Assembly (NCBI GenBank): GCA_948567375.1
Contig: OX419759.1
Location: 51,809,493 to 51,873,492, forward strand
DNA length: 64,000 nt
Direction of reading: 5' to 3'
Source: Lunularia cruciata
Taxonomy: Eukaryota > Streptophyta > Marchantiopsida > Lunulariales > Lunulariaceae
Shown piece after piece: positions 1-11,883 of the stretch. Numbering within the stretch: the first letter of the stretch is position 1; each line of letters begins with the position of its first letter. The position numbers and the translations under genes are program-made. The notes beneath the pieces were generated by a model that was not told the DNA's origin, did no database searches, and was given only the letters and a program-made list of their open reading frames with translations.

Positions 1-423
1 ATCTTTTGAGCCCAAATATGTGAAAGTGGAGGATTCCCCCAAAAGAAATTTGAAATACAGATAAGAAGAAGCCTTAACAAAGGTGTGTTATTTTTACCCA
101 CATGAGAGGTTGATCACTGTAAATATGGGAATTGGTTGCCCTTTTCCCAGTGGGATTGTAACATTTCTCTTCACCTGAAGGTAGATGGGGCAAAGCTTAA
201 TATAAAAACCATAAAAGTCCTATTCTAACTTGGTGAATGATGTGAACAAGTAAGTGCATTCTCTTGAAAGTTATGTGGTTTGTGTTACAAATCAGTGATC
301 CTTGGTTACTCATCTCACTTATCATGTAAGCAAGAGGTTGTATTGGGAACTTACACTTAAAATTTGTTGCCTAATTACTAAGTGACATACCACATAGGCA
401 GAATGGTTTGTGTGGGTGACAAA

Positions 424-444
424 CCCTCAAGCCATCCTTGAGGG
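424..444. other. Perfect hairpin, 8-bp stem, 5-nt loop
   Basis: CCCTCAAG pairs with CTTGAGGG around a 5-nt loop. The identical 21-nt sequence opens the H module at 3360-3380, 22463-22483 and 47914-47934, each time followed by a well conserved stretch beginning TAAGTGTCTATGGGAG. Function unknown. Confidence 0.8.
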
Positions 445-1210
445 TAAGTGTCTATGGGAGAATCCTTAGTGGAATTACAACCAGCTACAGGAATCCTGAC
501 TACATTCCTTCCCAAGCCAAGTAAATGGCCAACTGTGCAAGAATTGTACCATTGCTCCCCTTCCTCTCATAGCATCCTGTATTCCCCGCTATGGGCCTGG
601 ACTAACCCACCAATACTCCATAAGAAGTGGAGTTATGGGAAGGACATTGTATAATGGATGTGATGGAATTGGTGGGAGAGGATGAGCCTCCAATTCTACA
701 AAGGGAGCTTAAAATTCTGAATCTACTAGAGGAAGAGACGAGTTAGATAAGTCCATATCAATCTGAAGAACAACATTGCAAGTTTGGGAACAATGCTGGA
801 ACTTCTATGGGAGCCAAGATTGTTATGGGACCCAAAAGTATGGATGAGAGTACAGAAGGGAAGTGACTACAAAAGCCGGGAATAGGCCCAGGGTCCCAGG
901 TCTCTAGAATGGAAACAAGGAACAAGAAACAAGGAAGGGGGACTCAACAAGACCTCGACTTCCAAGACAACAAGGAAAGAAGAAGTACAATTACCCCCTG
1001 AGACAGTAAAACTGGTCAAGCCATAGGCAGAGAGTATAGTGTCCTTAGAAGCCAAATTCTTGTACTTCATGACAGCCTCTCAGGCCCAAGAGTCCTGAAA
1101 GCCCATAGTTAAGGTGAGGATCACCCCAAAAATGCAATATATAAAGCGGTTATAAAGTTGCACATGGGCAATGATGGTCAGGCGGGCACTTGAACAAGTA
1201 GCTGCTCCAC

Positions 1211-2323
1211 CACTGGAGTTCATGAAACAAGTCATGTAGGATCCCCATGACTTCCAAGACTGGTAACGTCTAGTAGTTCATCCAAACCATGGGTCTAGCT
1301 ATCACCCTACCCTGCTACTGTTCATGACATTCTAGGAACCAGGACTTATCAATGTTAATCAAGTCAAGGAGGCAATTGAAAACATTTTGTGGAGTGGATA
1401 AGAAGCGCCTGGCTTGGTATCCCTTCTTACCTTGACCGAATCTGATTCAGGACATGAAGAAGGAGACCTTTTCCACTTTCATGCGGTTGCAACAAGAAAT
1501 GTTTGTCTTCTCTTGGTAGAACATATCTATTGCTTTGACCTTGCCCTCCTCATTGCATGTCAAATGAGCAGCAATCATTTGACATGCAATGCTACGGGCA
1601 AAACTTGGTATGGAACAGTTTGCCATGCTATGGGCATATGGAATCTAGTTTTGGGAGAAGTGGAATACCAGATGTGTACTACTAGTGGTGCGGGGTATCC
1701 AACTAGAGAGAATCCCCATGAAATAACTTATGTAACAATATGCCTTCCATGATTCACCTTGAGGTACTTAGTGTATGGCCTGAAGTTCACCACTGGAGTT
1801 CATGAAACAAGTCCTGTAGGATCCCCATGACTTCCAAGGCTGGTTAAGTCTAGTAGTTCATCCAAACCATGGGTCTAGCTATAACCCTACCCTGCTACTG
1901 TTCATAACATTCTAGGAACCAGGACTTATCAATGTTAATCAAGTCAAGGAGGCAATTGAAAACATTTTGTAGAGTGGATAAGAAGCAATTGGCTTGGTAT
2001 CCCTTCTTACCTTGACCGAATCTGATTCAGGACATGAAGAAGGAGACATTTTCCACTTTCATGCTGTTGCAACAAGAAATGTTTGTCTTCTCTTGGTAGA
2101 ACAAATCTACTGCTTTGACCTTGCCCTCCTCATTGCATGTCAAATGAGCAGCAATCATTTAACATGCAATGCTATGGGCAAAACTTGGTATGGAACAGTT
2201 TGCCATGCTATGGGCACATGGGATGTAGTTTTGGGAGAAGTGGAGTACCAGATGTGTACTACTAGTGGTGCGGGGTATCCAACTTGAGAGAATCCCCATG
2301 AAATAACTTATGTAACAATATGC
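1211..2323 (+). repeat. Tandem duplication, 580-bp period, inside block A
   Basis: The segment starting CACTGGAGTTCATGAAACAA at 1211 restarts at 1791, giving a first unit of 580 bp and a second slightly shorter one. Block A copy 2 has the same tandem pair with the same 580-bp period (48701 and 49281), so the tandem step came before the A duplication. Each unit has an open frame of about 100 codons on the plus strand (1414-1752 and 1994-2287), but these begin at TTG, not ATG, and match no family I recognise. Confidence 0.85.
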
Positions 2324-2340
2324 AATAACAATATGTAACT

Positions 2341-3359
2341 AAATGACAAAATTACAAGAAATTGGGTACAAGAGTGGAAATATGGAGTCTTTAAGGACCA
2401 AAGGAGTTTGGGGAAGGCAGTCAAGGAGAGCATACTATGGTTGGAGAGAGGAGTTGATAGGCTATAGTTTGGAGACTAAAATTGAGTAATTTGAGTCAAT
2501 TTTTTGAGAGATATTATTGATTGGATCAAGGAGGTAGAATTCATATTGAGGAGCACAAGATAGAAAATTTGGAGAGCTATGTGAAACGTTTTATTATCTA
2601 TTAAAAGGGTAAGAGAGTAGACAAAGTGCTTATAGTGCTAAGCTCAAGAAAGTTTAGGTTTGATCTATCTCAAATCATATATGGTCAATTGAAATTGGAG
2701 CTCTTGAAAGTGAGGTGTTGGAGATGAGATGCTAATCAAGTTCAAAACTTTGGTCACTCCTTAAGTTGTAGTTTGAATTATCTCATAAAAATTTCCAGTA
2801 TTTTTGGTAGTTAGGGCTTGTACTTATACACAAAGGTTTTATATGAATTACTCAAATTGATAATTTAGGGCCTTGGATCAAGCATACTTGGGTTTAAAGA
2901 TCTCAAAAATAAACTCAACTCAAGAATTGATTCATATCTAGGATTGGGGTTAGATTAGGTTTGGTAGAGCATTTCATAAGCTTGGTGGAGCATTTCTATC
3001 TTGTATCATGATTCAGTGTCAATCCTACTATTTGTGTGATTATGATTGGGTATTTTAGATTGCTAGAGTATTTTTTAGTATTAATTGTTTCTCTGATCTA
3101 GAAATACGGGGAAAGTTACCAATAACCAAGAGCAATCTCTAAATTAAGGATTTTGAAATAACCGGAGAAATTACAGAAAAAGAGTCAAAGTTTGAGAGCT
3201 TTTCAAGGGAGGTATAGTGATCATATTGTAGCTTATTTTCTATTATTGGAAAGCTTATCTTAAAATAGGCTTTCTATGGAATTCTAGAGCTTTTGAATCC
3301 ATGTCACAAATAGAAAGTTACGCCTATTTGATTTACATAGGATTTTCCCATCATAAAGA
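2341..3359 (+). repeat. Dispersed repeat family B, copy 1 (partial)
   Basis: Non-coding AT-rich repeat shared with 20996-22462 (+), 11884-13317 (inverted) and 45612-46925 (+). This copy lacks the first 450 bp or so seen in copies 2 and 3. It ends in a conserved stretch around TTGATTTACATAGGATTTTC and, as in copy 2, runs directly into the hairpin of the H module, so B and H were probably one element. The untranslated part or LTR of a retroelement is the likeliest identity; no termini or coding domain are visible. Confidence 0.75.
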
Positions 3360-3974
3360 CCCTCAAGCCATCCTTGAGGGTAAGTGTCTATGGGAGAATC
3401 CTTAGTGGAATTACCACGAGCTACAGGAATCCTGACTACACTTCCTCCCCAAGCCAAGTACATGGCCAGCTGTGCAAGGATTGTACCATTGCTCCCCTTC
3501 CTTCCATAGTATATTGTATTCCCCACTATGGGCCTGGACTAACCCGCCAGTACTCCATAAGAAGTGGGAGTTATGGGAAGGAAATTGTTGCCAAAAGAAG
3601 GAAACAAAAATAACAGTGCAAGTAGCCCCAAATCCCCAAAGTTACAACAACAAGGTCACCAGCCAAGGAACGGCTGATTATCAATGAGTGTCAAAATATG
3701 GGCAGCACAGTGGAGGCTACTCATATAATGGATGTGATGGAATTGGTGGGAGAGGATGAGCCTCCAGTTCTACAAAGGGAGCTTACAATTCTGAATCTAC
3801 TAGAGGAAGGGATGAGTTAGATAAGTCTCTATCAATCTGAAGAACAACATTGATAGTTGGGGGAACAATACTAGACCTTCTATGGGAGCCAAGATTGTTA
3901 TGGGACCCAAAACTATGGATTAGAGAACAGAAGGGAAGTGTCTCCAAAAGCTGGGAATAGGCCGGGGGTCCCGG
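3360..3974 (+). repeat. H module (hairpin plus downstream sequence)
   Basis: Begins with the perfect hairpin at 3360-3380 and is homologous to 424-880 and 47914-48380. It carries about 130 extra bases (roughly 3590-3722) that those copies lack. The same extra piece occurs inverted at about 23270-23400. A plus-strand frame across the extra piece has a mildly acidic, gag-like look but no zinc knuckle, so the class is undetermined. Confidence 0.6.
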
Positions 3975-4746
3975 GATATGGACCTGTTTTAAAAAACTAG
4001 TAGCTCATGATCCCATATGGCAGGACTCAATTTTACACAAACCGTACGGAGAAAAAAACAAGAAAGTTTACTCTCTTGTTTGGGAAGTGTAATAGCAAAT
4101 ACTAATATTTTCAGACTTAGTTTAGACTATAGTCTCTATCATGCTTTGGCCCCTTTATCTTCTCTCACATCAAATACGTGTGTCAAAGCTGTCACATTGA
4201 AATATCATCATGAAGTGCAAGCAGAGGATGCTACGAGCTACAGTCCAAAGCTTTTTATGAAATATTCGAGCGACTGAAAGTGAAGTTATTTGTAAAAGTC
4301 AAGCAGCTTGCCATGACTTTTTGGCCCATGACAATTCAACCAGATTTTCTTTTATTATATAAAACTTTTGGTTTCCTAGACGGAAAATTGTGAAGACAAT
4401 TGAATAATGTAATTGAATAGTAATAAAGTTCTTTATTATTTGATATTTAACTTAGTGGGTAGAAAACAATTCCAAAAGAAAATAATATTACCACAAAATT
4501 CTATTTCAGAAAAAAATAAAACTAAATGGACAGTCATAGAATAAAATCATTCAAAATAATTCAATTTGAAAACACTAATTTGTTATCAACAACAAAGTTA
4601 CAATCTTTCCCAACGGAGTATCTAGATAATAGTGACTCAATCTGAAGATGTTAATTTTTTGTTAACAAAAACTCACAATATTTACCAAAGATGTATGTTC
4701 TATCCTCCCTTTTGCTCATGTCTTCCCAAAAAGATCTTTGTCTTTG
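3975..4746 (+). repeat. T module, copy 1
   Basis: Repeat also found at 23484-24390 (+), 63089-64000 (+) and 13560-13876 (inverted). All four share the stretch ending in AGATCTTTGTC. After 4746 this copy switches to a decayed copia integrase, whereas the other copies continue with a different sequence, so 4746 is a chimeric junction. No coding function is recognised. Confidence 0.7.
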
Positions 4747-4749
4747 TCC

Positions 4750-5730
4750 ATTGATTTTCTTGATGGGCGGCTCAACTTGGTTATTTACAAGTTTCTCATA
4801 GTGCTTGAAGCAATCAAGAGCAAAAGAGCATGACTTCATGAAATAGACCATAATGGTATGCAATCCAATATCTATGAGGTCAAAAAATAATTATTTCTTT
4901 GGAGAGACTCAACTCAAGAAGAGCCTTGGATATATGAAAAGATAAGATCATCAATCTCATGATCTTGATTTGTAATGGTAATGGGGAATGGGGCTGCATG
5001 ATGCTTGGCTTGGATGCAAGCCTCACAATCTAATTTGATGTTGGATAACTTGTCTATGTCCATGTCTTTGACGAGATTGTCATGGTGCATTTGAGCAAGC
5101 TATTGCTTGTTCAAATGGCCAAGAATGCAATGCCAATTGTATCATGTGCAAGCAACAAGAACAATGGTGGGCCACTTAATGACCATGTGGTAAAGTTGGC
5201 CTGTTTTATGTGATATTGTATGTACATGATGAATAGAGCACAATCCCAAATGATGTGGCATTGTGGAGAGTGCTATAAGGATTATCAATGAGAATTATTC
5301 ATTGATAAACATACCATTGAGCATTGTGAACTCCTCCTCAACTTGATTAACTTCCTAATTCCCTCCTCTATCACTGCTCCTTCCTAAATGACATACATCA
5401 ACAACTTTCTCCTTCCCAATATCAAAGCCAAAGTTCTTGTAGTTGTGAAGACAATTTTCAGAGTGCTCCAAGAGATCATGGTGGTAGTAGCACTTGAGAT
5501 GTGCACAATCAAGGTGGGAAAAACTTGGAGCTTGATGGCAAAGAATGCCTTTTGAATGCCCTTGTTCCCAACTTCAAGTTGCAAGGCATAGTTGGTGGCT
5601 TTGTGCAATTGATGTACTTGGTGTTCCCTTGGTGGTCAAGGATGCCACTCATCTGAATCTTCCAAGTGATGTAGTTTTCTTCACCTTTGAGAAGCTTGAT
5701 GAAATAGATAGAGGATGTATCATTGGCCAT
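4750..5730 (-). mobile_element. Ty1/copia gag-integrase remnant
   Basis: Read on the minus strand this begins with ATG at 5730 and a copia Gag N-terminus (the FIKLLKGEENYITWKIQM region resembles the usual KL-G-NY-TW-F-M motif; frame open to 5509). After several frameshifts comes a GAG-pre-integrase segment around 5100-4990 (LGHLNKQ, then CEACIQAKHHAAPFP). Last is the integrase start at 4870-4750, where TIMVYFMKS matches the usual W-VYF-K motif. The 3' part of gag, all of protease and the rest of pol are missing or scrambled. Stops and frameshifts make it a dead fragment. Its integrase end is cut at the T-module junction near 4746. Confidence 0.75.
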
Positions 5731-6489
5731 CTAGACATAACTTTGGCAATATTGGTGAAGTGATTAGAGTTTGATCCACAATGAATTAACAATGTGAGAT
5801 TGATCCAACTATTGAATTGACCAATCAAATTCAGAGTGATTGGTGATTAACTCATGAGCCCATAACCTATTGTAGATACGTAGTCTATCTCACTTAATCT
5901 GATACAAGAGAGCATATATACACATAGTCATTGTGTGTAAGTTCTCTATGCCTCATCTATGTCACCCATGCCATAATCAAACCAATGCTTGCTGATTGTT
6001 CCCATGCTCCACAAAGCCTATGTTCTACCACTTGCTTCATGAAATGACAACAGAAGTGCATAAAGCTAGCTTCTTTATCAACCCTTGAAGAGTTAAATAT
6101 GAGTTTTCAAGCTACAAGCAACCTTTCATTCAATAGTTGCACATTGTGTTTAGAAATACCATTCACTAAATGATGATACTTTTGCATTGAGTTGTGCATC
6201 AATGGTTTGAAATTTGAGCTTTAACATTTGTGGCTATACACCTTCAAGACTCATCTGCTTATAAAGTGCCATTGTGCTGGACCTCTAGGGGGTATCAAGT
6301 CCATTAAGAAATCTTCCGGGTTGACATCCATTCTATATGTTCCCTAAAAAATAAGAAATTTGGTCTGTCTTTTTGTAGACTTGTGCAACTTTTCAAGCAA
6401 TCTAAGCTTAATCTTGCTTTCAGTCAGATACTCCACTATTGCTCATCTCTTTTGGTAACTTTAAAAACATCTTATACACTACTTCCAAA
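5731..6489 (-). other. Degenerate copia flank, no intact gene
   Basis: No intact frame. On the minus strand, 6230-5960 gives a broken translation that weakly resembles the distal copia integrase core (NERLL followed by a cysteine- and histidine-containing stretch). That would place an integrase piece upstream of gag, meaning a second, rearranged copia fragment. A partial primer-binding-site look-alike (TGTATCAGATTAAG on the minus strand) lies near 5905. These calls are weak. Confidence 0.35.
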
Positions 6490-7235
6490 ACAACATGGAC
6501 ATGTGTAATACTAAGAGCTAGCCATATGATCTAGATGTGAAATTTGGTTTGGTAACATCTAGAATGATGTTATACAAGATGGTCAAAATACATCAGATAG
6601 AAGTATCACCAAAAGAGTATTACTAATAGTATAAAAACCAAAATAGACTTGAAAACCTTAGAACCAATAGCTAAACATATGATTTAAAGGTGAGAATTGG
6701 TTTGGTAACATCTAGAAGGATGTTACAAATGATGGACTAAATAGATCAGAAAGAGGTATCACCAAAAAGGGACTTCTACTAATAGAGTAGTGATTGAAAT
6801 ATGCTTGAAATCTTTGAAGGCAATTTTGGAGACCTAAACGGATGAATTAAGCCTTGAAAATGTGCACATTATCCCCAAAAAAGGAAAGAATGGCCTTCAC
6901 TCCCCCTGAGTTTGTCTCATCGAGAGCTTTCCAATGGTACCTCACCCATGTGGTTTTGAGATTCTTATAGGAAGATTCCCTAAAAGATTCCCTCCCATCA
7001 AAGCTTGTTTGACCAACCAGATAGGACCTAGACTGACATGTCATCCATCCAAGTAGGTAATCCAAGGGTGGAGCTTGCTGGCATGTCACTTATTTGTGTG
7101 CCTAATCCTATGGTAGAGCTTCCTTGGAGGAGATCTTCTTTGTCTATATAATAAAGAGAAGGTGCTCCTTTGGGGCATTGGAGGTTTGAGTGTGAAGTTG
7201 TGTGTTTCTCAAGGTGTGTCTCTCTTTAGGTCTCC
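6490..7235 (+). mobile_element. LTR-like repeat family E, copy 1
   Basis: Homologous to 8433-8962 and 10040-10830 (both inverted) and, over its first part, to 27057-27390 and 37755-38140 (+). A block of about 145 bp beginning near GATGTGAAATTTGGTTTGG is repeated in tandem (starts near 6533 and 6677), which is typical of retrotransposon U3 enhancer repeats. A TATA-like CTATATAATAAAGAG lies at 7144-7158. This is probably an isolated LTR. Exact TG and CA ends were not resolved. Confidence 0.6.
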
Positions 7236-8380
7236 TATCCCCGGAGTATTACAACATGATTGAAGGGTCCAGAAGTTCCTTCACAAAATGATCTTAGTTT
7301 GTGTTTTGTTAGTTCTCTTGGACATGCTTATTTTTCCAATAACATTTCTTCAAGAGATCATCCTTGACATGTTTCCTTTCATAGATATGGTCTTTATAGC
7401 TCTTCAAACTTATCCATATGATCTTCATAGCTATGGTTCTTTGGGTTCTACCTCCTCATCATAGTCTTTCCCAAGGTCATCTAGTCCCAACTCTTCAATC
7501 TCCTCAAATTGACACTTTCCAAATTTAGGTGACTTGTCAATATAGAAGAAGTCATTGCTCTTGAGTTCTCTCATCCTCATTATGAGATTTACCTCCTTCA
7601 GTTTCCTTCCACCAAAAATCTCTAGTTTCAAGCAAGCAAAATAGTGTTAATGAGCTTGATGTTCTTGAGTTCCCTCGTCCCAAAATTGACCTCTTGCTCT
7701 AGTTTCCTCTAACTGAGAGTGAGATTCCTAGATTCAAGCAAATGATTGTTTGGACATTATAGATATTCTTGAGTTATCTTGTCTTGATAATTACCTCCCT
7801 TCAATTAATATGGTAGACATTTTCTATCATGTGTATATACATTGCTATACAACATCATATAACTATCAATATCATACACTATGGAAGCACAACTCACACA
7901 TAAGTCATACATGAACTCTAAAGTCCACAATTGCCCCCTAGCTACGGGTTGGGTCCCTCTAACTCCATATGGTCATCTATTCCAAGTATGTGATATGCCT
8001 TATGGTGGACCAAGATTAGGAGGTATGGTGCTATCGAGCCCCATTGTTAGTCATTTGTCTGCAATCTATATCACATAAAGGGTGAACTAGCTATAGGTCA
8101 AGTACATCTAGGACATAACTATTGTTGTTGAGGAACCACCATAAGAGGAGGATTCAAACACACCATCCTCTCAAACTTCTTTGGTATAATCAATTCACAC
8201 TCTTCCACTCAAATTGCACTCAAATCAAATTTGAACTTGATCCTTCACTCAAAAATATACCAATGATCAAGCATTTATTATCATCAAGTCATACTCACTC
8301 TAGCTAAGAGACTCTACATGATGCTTGTCAGACTTTATTGACCATAGAGATAATATTCCAAGGATAGGAGAACCACTAAG
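7236..8380. other. No recognisable gene
   Basis: AT-rich sequence between E copies 1 and 2. The longest minus-strand frame with an acidic tail is 7431-7631 (66 codons, ending in a run rich in D and E). A plus-strand frame at 7881-8078 also occurs. Neither matches a family I know, and both look like decayed retroelement interior. Confidence 0.4.
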
Positions 8381-8432
8381 AGAAACACAAGAGAAGAAAC
8401 ACAAGAGAAGAAACACAAGAGAAGAAACACAA
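8381..8432. repeat. 14-bp minisatellite
   Basis: About 3.7 tandem copies of AGAAACACAAGAGA sit immediately before the inverted E copy 2. The other E copies lack the array at this position. Confidence 0.9.
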
Positions 8433-8962
8433 ACCTTCACACTCAATATTTTGATATCCTAAAAGAGCACCTTGTCTTTATCATATAACAAAGAGGATAC
8501 CCTCAAAGGAACCTCTACCCGTGGATTAAATATATGGATTGGTGCTTGTTAGCAAGCTCCACCCTTAGATTACTTGCATGGATTGGTGACATTTTGATTC
8601 TTGTTCTATAGGGTTGGTTAAACAAATTTGACCAAAGGGAATCTTTAGGGAATCCTTTTATAGGGAGCTCAGAATTTCATGGGTGAGGTACCATTAGAAA
8701 CTCTTAAGAAGAAAAACCATGGGGGAGAAGGCAAGCAATTTTACCTTGAATGAAGGAAATTGTTTATTTTCAATGTTTAATTCCTTTATTTTGGCCTCCA
8801 AAATTGGCTCTGAAGTTTTCAAGGTGTTTTTAGCTCTTGCTATATTGTGGAAGTAATTTTTTTGGTGACACCTTTATTTGATCTATTTGGTCTATCATAT
8901 ATAAAATCCTTCCAGATGTTACAAAGCCAAATTTCACCTCTAGATAATATATCTAGCTAATA
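8433..8962 (-). mobile_element. LTR-like repeat family E, copy 2 (inverted)
   Basis: Reverse-complement match to 6490-7235, with the same order of features: 3' region next to the minisatellite, TATA-like region, then the U3-type block ending near 8950. It has only one clear copy of the U3 block. Confidence 0.55.
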
Positions 8963-9814
8963 GTATTACAATAGCCAAGAACTCAAAGACTCAACATCAA
9001 AGACGTGAGCTTTCTAGAGCTGCACTTCAAAAGTATACCCCTTTGCTTGACCTAGATCTAGTCCTAATGGCACCATTGACAACACATTTGATAGTGCAAA
9101 TGGTGCAAGTGACTACGGGTCACACCATGTGATCAATAGCCCTAACATGAAATCTGCCTGCCATCAAGTAGTCCATGACCAACTAACAAAATAACTATGA
9201 TTGCCAACACTACCTTCTCTAGCTTTTGAGCAAACTAGCTTTGGCATTGCAAATGTCATGACGAGTCACTAGAAACTAGTGTCCAAAGTCTCATTGCTTT
9301 GTCAACTCATGAAGAGAAATGTAGATGGAAAATTATGCCTTCAAAACATTCTAGGGCTCCCAAGAGATGGATAGATTTTAATCATGGGAACAATAATCAA
9401 TGTGATGCCAAGTTGCTCCCGAATAATTCTATGTGAGGTGTCTTTTGTTGAAATGAAAGTGCTTATTGAACTAAATTCTACTGAAACAAAGTGCTCAGTG
9501 ATATCAATCTTGTTGATTAAAGGTAGCAAAAGATTACTGAATATTGTTCACCACACTACACATAGAAACTCAAGAAGATATACACACATGATACACAAAG
9601 AAGTAACAAGCATAGAAAGCTTAGATTAACTCTACATTAAGGTGGCTATGCATGAGACCCTTGTTAAATCCTAAACCTAAACAAGTTGCATGACTAAAGA
9701 GCACACCTAGTTTTGAGTCAGCCATGCAAACCAAAATTTTGTATATAGTCATCCTTTGAGATTAGTCTACTCAGATGTCAACTTGGCATGTGAAATTGTA
9801 GGCCATGTGCTAGA
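8963..9814 (-). other. Probable copia 3' LTR and unclassified sequence
   Basis: Directly downstream (minus strand) of a copia RNase H terminus. After a purine-rich GTGGGAG the minus strand reads TGTTGTGATC from 9822 downwards, which fits the start of a copia 3' LTR. The far end of that LTR is not identifiable. Frames at 9341-9529 (-) and 9384-9629 (+) overlap each other and look incidental. Confidence 0.4.
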
Positions 9815-10025
9815 TCACAACACTCCCACATGAACACCAAGTGTAAAGCTAAGCAAATTAAGGCCAATTTGACTTCTAAGTTGCATGAATCTTTCTATGG
9901 GCAGTGTCTTCATAAATATATATGCAAACTATTGCGCTATAGACAAGTAAACAAGAATTTATTCTTTGCCTCTCTTACATCTCAAACATAGTGAAACTGC
10001 ACGACAATATGCTTAATTTGCTTGT
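9815..10025 (-). pseudogene. Copia RNase H C-terminus
   Basis: The minus strand encodes the end of a copia polyprotein. IKHIVVQFHYV corresponds to the usual TKHIE-YHF-R motif, and KTLPIERFMQLRSQIG to the F-K-LP---F--LR--IG motif found just before the 3' LTR. A stop and a frame change break it, and everything upstream is replaced by E copy 3 from about 10040, which appears to have inserted into or joined the polyprotein. The reading ends at a TGA at 9817-9815. Confidence 0.7.
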
Positions 10026-10039
10026 AAAACTCTAGATTG

Positions 10040-10830
10040 TGAATAAGTTGTTGTATTGATCAGTTGTGGTCTATATTTTTTTAATACTCTAAGGACAAGA
10101 GAACTCTTCAAGAGAGAAAATATATATTTCACACTCAATCTTCTAATGCCCCAAAGGAGCACCTTCTCTTTATTATATAGCAAAGAGGATCCACTCCAAG
10201 GAAGCTCCACCCTTGGATCAGATACATGGATTGGTGACCTGTCAGCGAGCTCCATCCTTGGATTAGTTGTTTGGATGGGTGACATGTCAGCCCTTGTCCT
10301 ATCTAGTTGGTCTAGTTAGTAGGTCAAAATGGAATCTTTAAGGAATCTTCTTGTAGGAAGCTCAAAATTGCATGGGTAAGGTACTATTGGAAAGCTCTCA
10401 ATGAGAAAAATCATGAGGGGTAAGCCTTTTTCTCATGAGGGGGGAATCATTCTATTTTCAAGGCCCAATTCATCCATTTAGGCCTCTAAAAATGGCTTTA
10501 AAGCTTTCAGGCTATTTTTGGCTTCTACACTATTAGTAGAAGTGCTCTTTTGGTGATACTTCTATCTAATATATGTTCTCCATCATCTATAAGATCCTTC
10601 TAGATGTCACTACCTCAAGTTTCACCACTAGATCATATGCGTAGCTATTGATTCTAAAGTTTCCAAGCATGTTTTGGTTTCTGGTCTATTATTAGTAAAA
10701 GTACTCTTTTGGTGATACATCTAGTTTATCCACTAATTCCATCATGTATAACATCCTTCTAAATGTTACCAAACCAAATTTCATCTCTAGATCATAAGCA
10801 AGCATTCATTTCATACTTGTTTGAGTAATA
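10040..10830 (-). mobile_element. LTR-like repeat family E, copy 3 (inverted)
   Basis: Reverse-complement relative of 6490-7235 and nearly full length. It keeps both U3-type tandem blocks (near 10780-10690 and 10640-10540) and the TATA-like region near 10180. It abuts the copia RNase H remnant. Overlapping frames at 10013-10285 (-) and 10056-10319 (+) lie inside the LTR and are incidental. Confidence 0.6.
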
Positions 10831-10904
10831 GCAACTAAATTTCCTAGTATCATACTTAAAATAGCTAAAACTTCTAAAATAATTTTCCATTCATATGGTG
10901 AAAA

Positions 10905-11056
10905 GCCATCACGTTGCAAACCGTTACCATATGGTTGTTTTGTTTGAGTAGACGTTTGAGACAAACCGTAGATTTGGACTGAGAACTACATCAGCTGAAC
11001 AACTGAGATTGAGACTGATGCTGATTAGTCTGAAATCGAACCCAATCTAAAGGTAT
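10905..11056 (+). repeat. Fragment of family F
   Basis: Matches 28523-28672 and 39248-39398, including the conserved GACTGAGAACTACATCAGCT stretch, with no flanking homology. It is a detached 150-bp piece of family F. Confidence 0.8.
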
Positions 11057-11883
11057 CTTTTCATATAAAAATATAGAAATAAATAATTATTTTCATATAA
11101 GAAGCATAATAAAAAATTAATTCCAATACCGCTATTCCATGAAGAGCTTGTCATAGTTTACGGATTCTCTACCCTATTTATAGAACCAAGTGCTTTTGTA
11201 AATAACCCGAAAGGCACATGTCTATTTATGTATAGGTGTTCACTTATGTTCTAACAAGAATCTCTTAGTGTGCTTCAAATTTTTTTGCAACCTCACGTTA
11301 TGAAGCCAAACTATACTTTGATTCCAAAACCAGCAAAAATAATAATTTCTACTGTACTTGCCATAGTCTTCACCCAAATATCTTTATTTGTTCTCACCCA
11401 AAAGCCATCCTTCAACCTTTTCTCTTCTCCTATGTCTCTTTCGGATAAAGATTATTTGATGGTTTAAGAGATTTGCATATGTAGATGAGATTGGATTAAC
11501 AAAAAATTGTGTTAATGGGCCTTGGGGTTGGGCAAATCCATGGTCAAGAAATCTAAATTTCAATTCAAATTTCCAAGTGAAGTGCCAGATCCATGTAGCT
11601 TGTGTAATCTTTGCAAAGTTTCCAGAGTGAGAATTCAAAATTTGGACGGAGAATGAGAGAGAAATCTATAGAAAATTCTATAGCATAAGCCAAACAAAAC
11701 CAAGAGATAATTGATAGAGAAGCCAAAAAAATAGTACAAATGTGAGATAACATACAAAAAAGCAATTACTAGCAACTGAGATGCCACATATCAGTGCTCC
11801 AATGCTGCTCAAAAAAAGTATTGAAAAATACATGCATGAAATGAGTATGAATATGATGATACATGGTGAAAACAGCTTGATGA
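11057..11883. other. No recognisable gene
   Basis: AT-rich spacer. Small frames at 11270-11467 (+), 11384-11638 (-) and 11565-11765 (-) overlap, are not repeated elsewhere in the window and show no domain. Confidence 0.4.

Larger units (their letters stand above)
1..2323 (+). repeat. Block A, copy 1 (long direct duplication)
   Basis: Matches 47491-49810 almost base for base in the same orientation, with a net length difference of only about 3 nt and few mismatches by eye. The copies part company at 2323, where this one runs into a family B repeat while copy 2 continues into other sequence. The match begins at the window edge, so the true left end is probably outside. Reading frames inside (for example 448-654 and 1414-1752) mostly lack an ATG or resemble no family I know. 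I read the block as non-coding or dead retroelement sequence. Confidence 0.85.

Noticed and set aside
1414-2287. Two tandem plus-strand frames of about 100 codons that could be a duplicated gene
   Set aside because: They start at TTG, are open because of the 580-bp tandem repeat, show no domain, and the minus strand is also partly open.
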